NCBI RefSeq assembly: GCF_016862315.1
Contig: NZ_BOMS01000156.1
Location: forward strand, 1-43,173
Length of the DNA stretch: 43,173 bases
Source: Actinoplanes palleronii
GTDB taxonomy: Bacteria; Actinomycetota; Actinomycetes; Mycobacteriales; Micromonosporaceae
Reading direction: 5' to 3'
Shown here: positions 41,325-43,173 of the stretch, piece after piece
Numbering within the stretch: the first letter of the stretch is position 1
How the letters are laid out: each line of letters opens with the position of its first letter
Notes under the pieces: model-generated
Told to the model about the DNA's origin: nothing
Databases searched by the model: none
What the model saw: only the letters and a program-made list of their open reading frames with translations
Made by a program: the position numbers and the translations under genes

Positions 41325-42683
41325 TTGCCTGCCCTGCCACGCCCGCGCCTCGGCGCGGGTTTCGCACGTCTCTGGACCGCCACGGCGGTCTCCAACCTGG
41401 GCGACGGGGTCACCATGGTGGCCGGCCCGCTGTTGCTCGCCACGCTCAGCGACAATCCCGCGCTGATCGCCGGCGGCGCCTTCGCCGCGCAACTCCCCTG
41501 GTTGCTGTTTTCCCTGTTCAGCGGCGCATTCGTGGACCGCCTGGATCGCCACCGCCTGCTCGTCACGGTCAACCTGCTCCGCGGCGCGATCCTCACGGTG
41601 GTGGCCCTGGCGGTGGCCACCGGCACCGCCTCGGTCCCGCTGGTCTACGCCTCCTGGTTCCTCCTGGGCATCGGCGAAACCCTGGCCGACACCGCCTACG
41701 GCGCCCTGCTCCCCTCGGTCGTCCCACCGGAGAACCTGGAACGCGCCAACGCCCGCCTCAGCGCCACCTTCACCGTCGCCAACCAGTTCGCCGCGAAACC
41801 TCTCGGCGCCTGGCTCTACGGCACCGCCGCGGCAATCCCGTTCGGCCTGGACGCCGTCAGCTTCCTGGCCGCGGCCGCCCTGATCGCCACCCTGCCGACC
41901 CACCACCTCTCCGCCCCACCACCGAACCCGTCCACGCCACCGAACCCGTCCACGCCACCGAACCCGGAGCGCTACCAGCCCGCAGACCACAAACCCGCCG
42001 CGCCAAGCCCGGAGCGCGGTCTGCGGGCGGACATCGCCGAGGGCCTGCGCTGGCTCTGGCAGCATCGCCTGCTGCGGGTCCTCGCCCTGGCGATGGGCGT
42101 CGCGAACGTCGCCTTCTGCGCGGCCTTCGCGGTCTTCGTGCTCTATGCCCGGGACCGCCTCGGCCTGTCCGACATCGGCTACGGCTTCCTCCTCACCACG
42201 TTCGCGGTCGGTGGCCTGGCCGGCGCCGGTCTCGCGACCCGGCTGTCCCACCGTTTCGGGACCGCTACCGTCCTGCGCGCCGGCCTGATCGTCGAGGCGC
42301 TCACCCACCTGACCCTGGCGATCACCACGAACCCCCTGGTAGCAGGCGGCGCCATCGTGATCTTCGGAGTGCACACGACGGTGTGGGGCGTACTGGCCTC
42401 ATCGATCCGGCAGCGCATCGTGCCGGACCGCCTGCGAGGCCGAGTCGGCAGCGTCCACGCCCTGCTGGAAACCGGCGGCGCGGCCCTCGGCTGGCTGCTC
42501 GGGGCGGTGCTGACCCAGTTCTGGGGAATCACCACACCGTTCTGGCTCGCAGCATCCGCAATGGTCGCGGTAGCCATCGCAGCCTGGCACCCACTAGCCG
42601 CCGCCACCCCCCGATCCCCGCACAAAACCAGCCTCCCCGACCCCGGCCCACCGCCGATCCCAGCCCATGATCCCGGCCCGTGA
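41325..42683 (+). CDS. MFS transporter (DHA3-like exporter)
   Basis: The 452-residue protein has twelve hydrophobic helices in two halves: FARLWTATAVSNLGDGVTMVAGPLLL at the N-terminus as in macrolide/enterobactin-type DHA3 exporters, GAFVDRLDRHRLL (motif A) and a second half starting LWQHRLLRVLALAMGVANVAF. The central loop carries an 18-bp DNA repeat encoding PNPSTP (41921-41965). TTG 41325 has GAGGAG six bases upstream; a TTG at 41307 lacks such a site. The proline-rich tail (last 25 residues) runs into the repeat region beyond. Substrate unknown. The leader ORF and 25-bp repeats lie just upstream. Confidence 0.88.
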   Translation: MPALPRPRLGAGFARLWTATAVSNLGDGVTMVAGPLLLATLSDNPALIAGGAFAAQLPWLLFSLFSGAFVDRLDRHRLLVTVNLLRGAILTVVALAVATGTASVPLVYASWFLLGIGETLADTAYGALLPSVVPPENLERANARLSATFTVANQFAAKPLGAWLYGTAAAIPFGLDAVSFLAAAALIATLPTHHLSAPPPNPSTPPNPSTPPNPERYQPADHKPAAPSPERGLRADIAEGLRWLWQHRLLRVLALAMGVANVAFCAAFAVFVLYARDRLGLSDIGYGFLLTTFAVGGLAGAGLATRLSHRFGTATVLRAGLIVEALTHLTLAITTNPLVAGGAIVIFGVHTTVWGVLASSIRQRIVPDRLRGRVGSVHALLETGGAALGWLLGAVLTQFWGITTPFWLAASAMVAVAIAAWHPLAAATPRSPHKTSLPDPGPPPIPAHDPGP

Positions 42684-43173
42684 TCCCGGCCCGTGATTCC
42701 GGCCCTCGAATCTGACCACCTCCCCAAGTCCAGCCACCCACGGTCTCTAACACGTCCCTGACATCCGCAAACTCTGATCTCAACACGTTCCTGACCGTCA
42801 AGCCCACCGCTGCCCCGGCGCATCCTCCGCGACCCAATGCACCTCTAACCTCCAATGCGCCCCTGGTTTCAGCGCACCCCCGAAGCCAGGGGCCCATTCC
42901 TGTCCTCCAACTCGCCTCCAACCCTCGCGCCGCTCCAATCCCGGAGCACCCTGGACCCGGCCCACCCCCGGACCCAACGCACCTCCGAACCCGACGCCCT
43001 CCGAACCCGATCGCCCTCTGAACCCGACGCCCTCCGGACCCGGTGCCCTCCGGACCCGGTGCCCTCCGGACCCTGCGCACCTCCGAACCCGACGCCCTCC
43101 GGACCCGACGCAGCCCTGCCCCCTGGCCCGCTCAGAACCCGACGCCGCTCGAGATCCAGCCCACCTTTAGCCC
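42684..43173. other. Gene-free end of the window with 16-bp repeats
   Basis: After the exporter stop come two or three copies of TGATCCCGGCCCG (to about 42710) and then pyrimidine-rich non-coding sequence. From 42981 to 43110 there are about eight units of 16-17 bases, consensus CCCTCCGGACCCGRYG (starts 42997, 43014, 43030, 43046, 43062, 43079, 43095). No frame on either strand resembles a protein. Confidence 0.65.

Overview
The window is very GC-rich throughout, uses GTG and TTG starts freely, packs genes with ATGA-type overlaps, and carries families typical of filamentous Actinobacteria (LCP protein, LuxR-type two-component pairs, snapalysin, XRE-NB-ARC-TPR regulator, PknG operon). The mix suggests a chromosomal segment of a soil actinomycete, plausibly Micromonosporaceae (Actinoplanes-like). 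That placement is an inference from gene content and cannot be proved here. I see no rRNA, tRNA, CRISPR, prophage or transposase.

Layout. 0-4.1 kb: cell-envelope genes (LCP transferase, a metallo-beta-lactamase-fold hydrolase on the other strand, a Tat-exported phosphodiester glycosidase, a GT2-GtrA glycosyltransferase). 4.1-8.9 kb: an MFS exporter with its divergent TetR regulator and operator, a membrane diguanylate cyclase and a MetE-like methyltransferase. 8.9-9.8 kb: a gene-free stretch with a 31-bp minisatellite. 9.8-14.0 kb: a membrane protein/histidine kinase/response regulator operon, then an ArsR/AHSA1 pair whose start codon lies inside a palindrome. 14-19 kb: a Rieske oxygenase, a DUF1028 protein, an intergenic block of stem-loops and tandem repeats, an intradiol-dioxygenase-like protein without the usual iron histidines, and a secreted NPP1/NLP toxin-like protein. 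19-24.3 kb: a second LuxR two-component pair divergent from an FtsX-type ABC transporter. 24.3-27.8 kb: another repeat block, an EAL-HDOD protein and an acyl-CoA ligase.

27.9-37.1 kb is the most coherent system: seven genes on one strand, nearly all overlapping, encoding a GlnX-like four-helix membrane sensor, a GlnH-like glutamate-binding lipoprotein, an unrecognised helical protein, a PknG kinase, a PP2C phosphatase, a TerY-like vWA protein and a zinc-ribbon FHA protein. PknG, PP2C and FHA each begin with two zinc-knuckle modules separated by a low-complexity linker. The set looks like an extended GlnX-GlnH-PknG amino-acid-sensing cascade joined to a kinase/phosphatase/vWA triad and an FHA reader. 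37.1-42.7 kb holds a snapalysin protease, an XRE-NB-ARC-TPR regulator, a chloroperoxidase-like hydrolase and an MFS exporter preceded by a small leader ORF; the last 490 bases hold only short repeats.

A second theme is intergenic. A family of near-perfect stem-loops (core CAGGGGTGTCTC or GTGGGGGTGCCTCA with the matching complement) occurs at 1.16, 16.3-16.7 and 24.58 kb, always in gene-end spacers, with paired changes in both arms. Six unrelated tandem repeat arrays (units of 16-18, 25, 31, 33, 55 and about 143 bp) fill the longer spacers. Two of them begin at or inside a stop codon.
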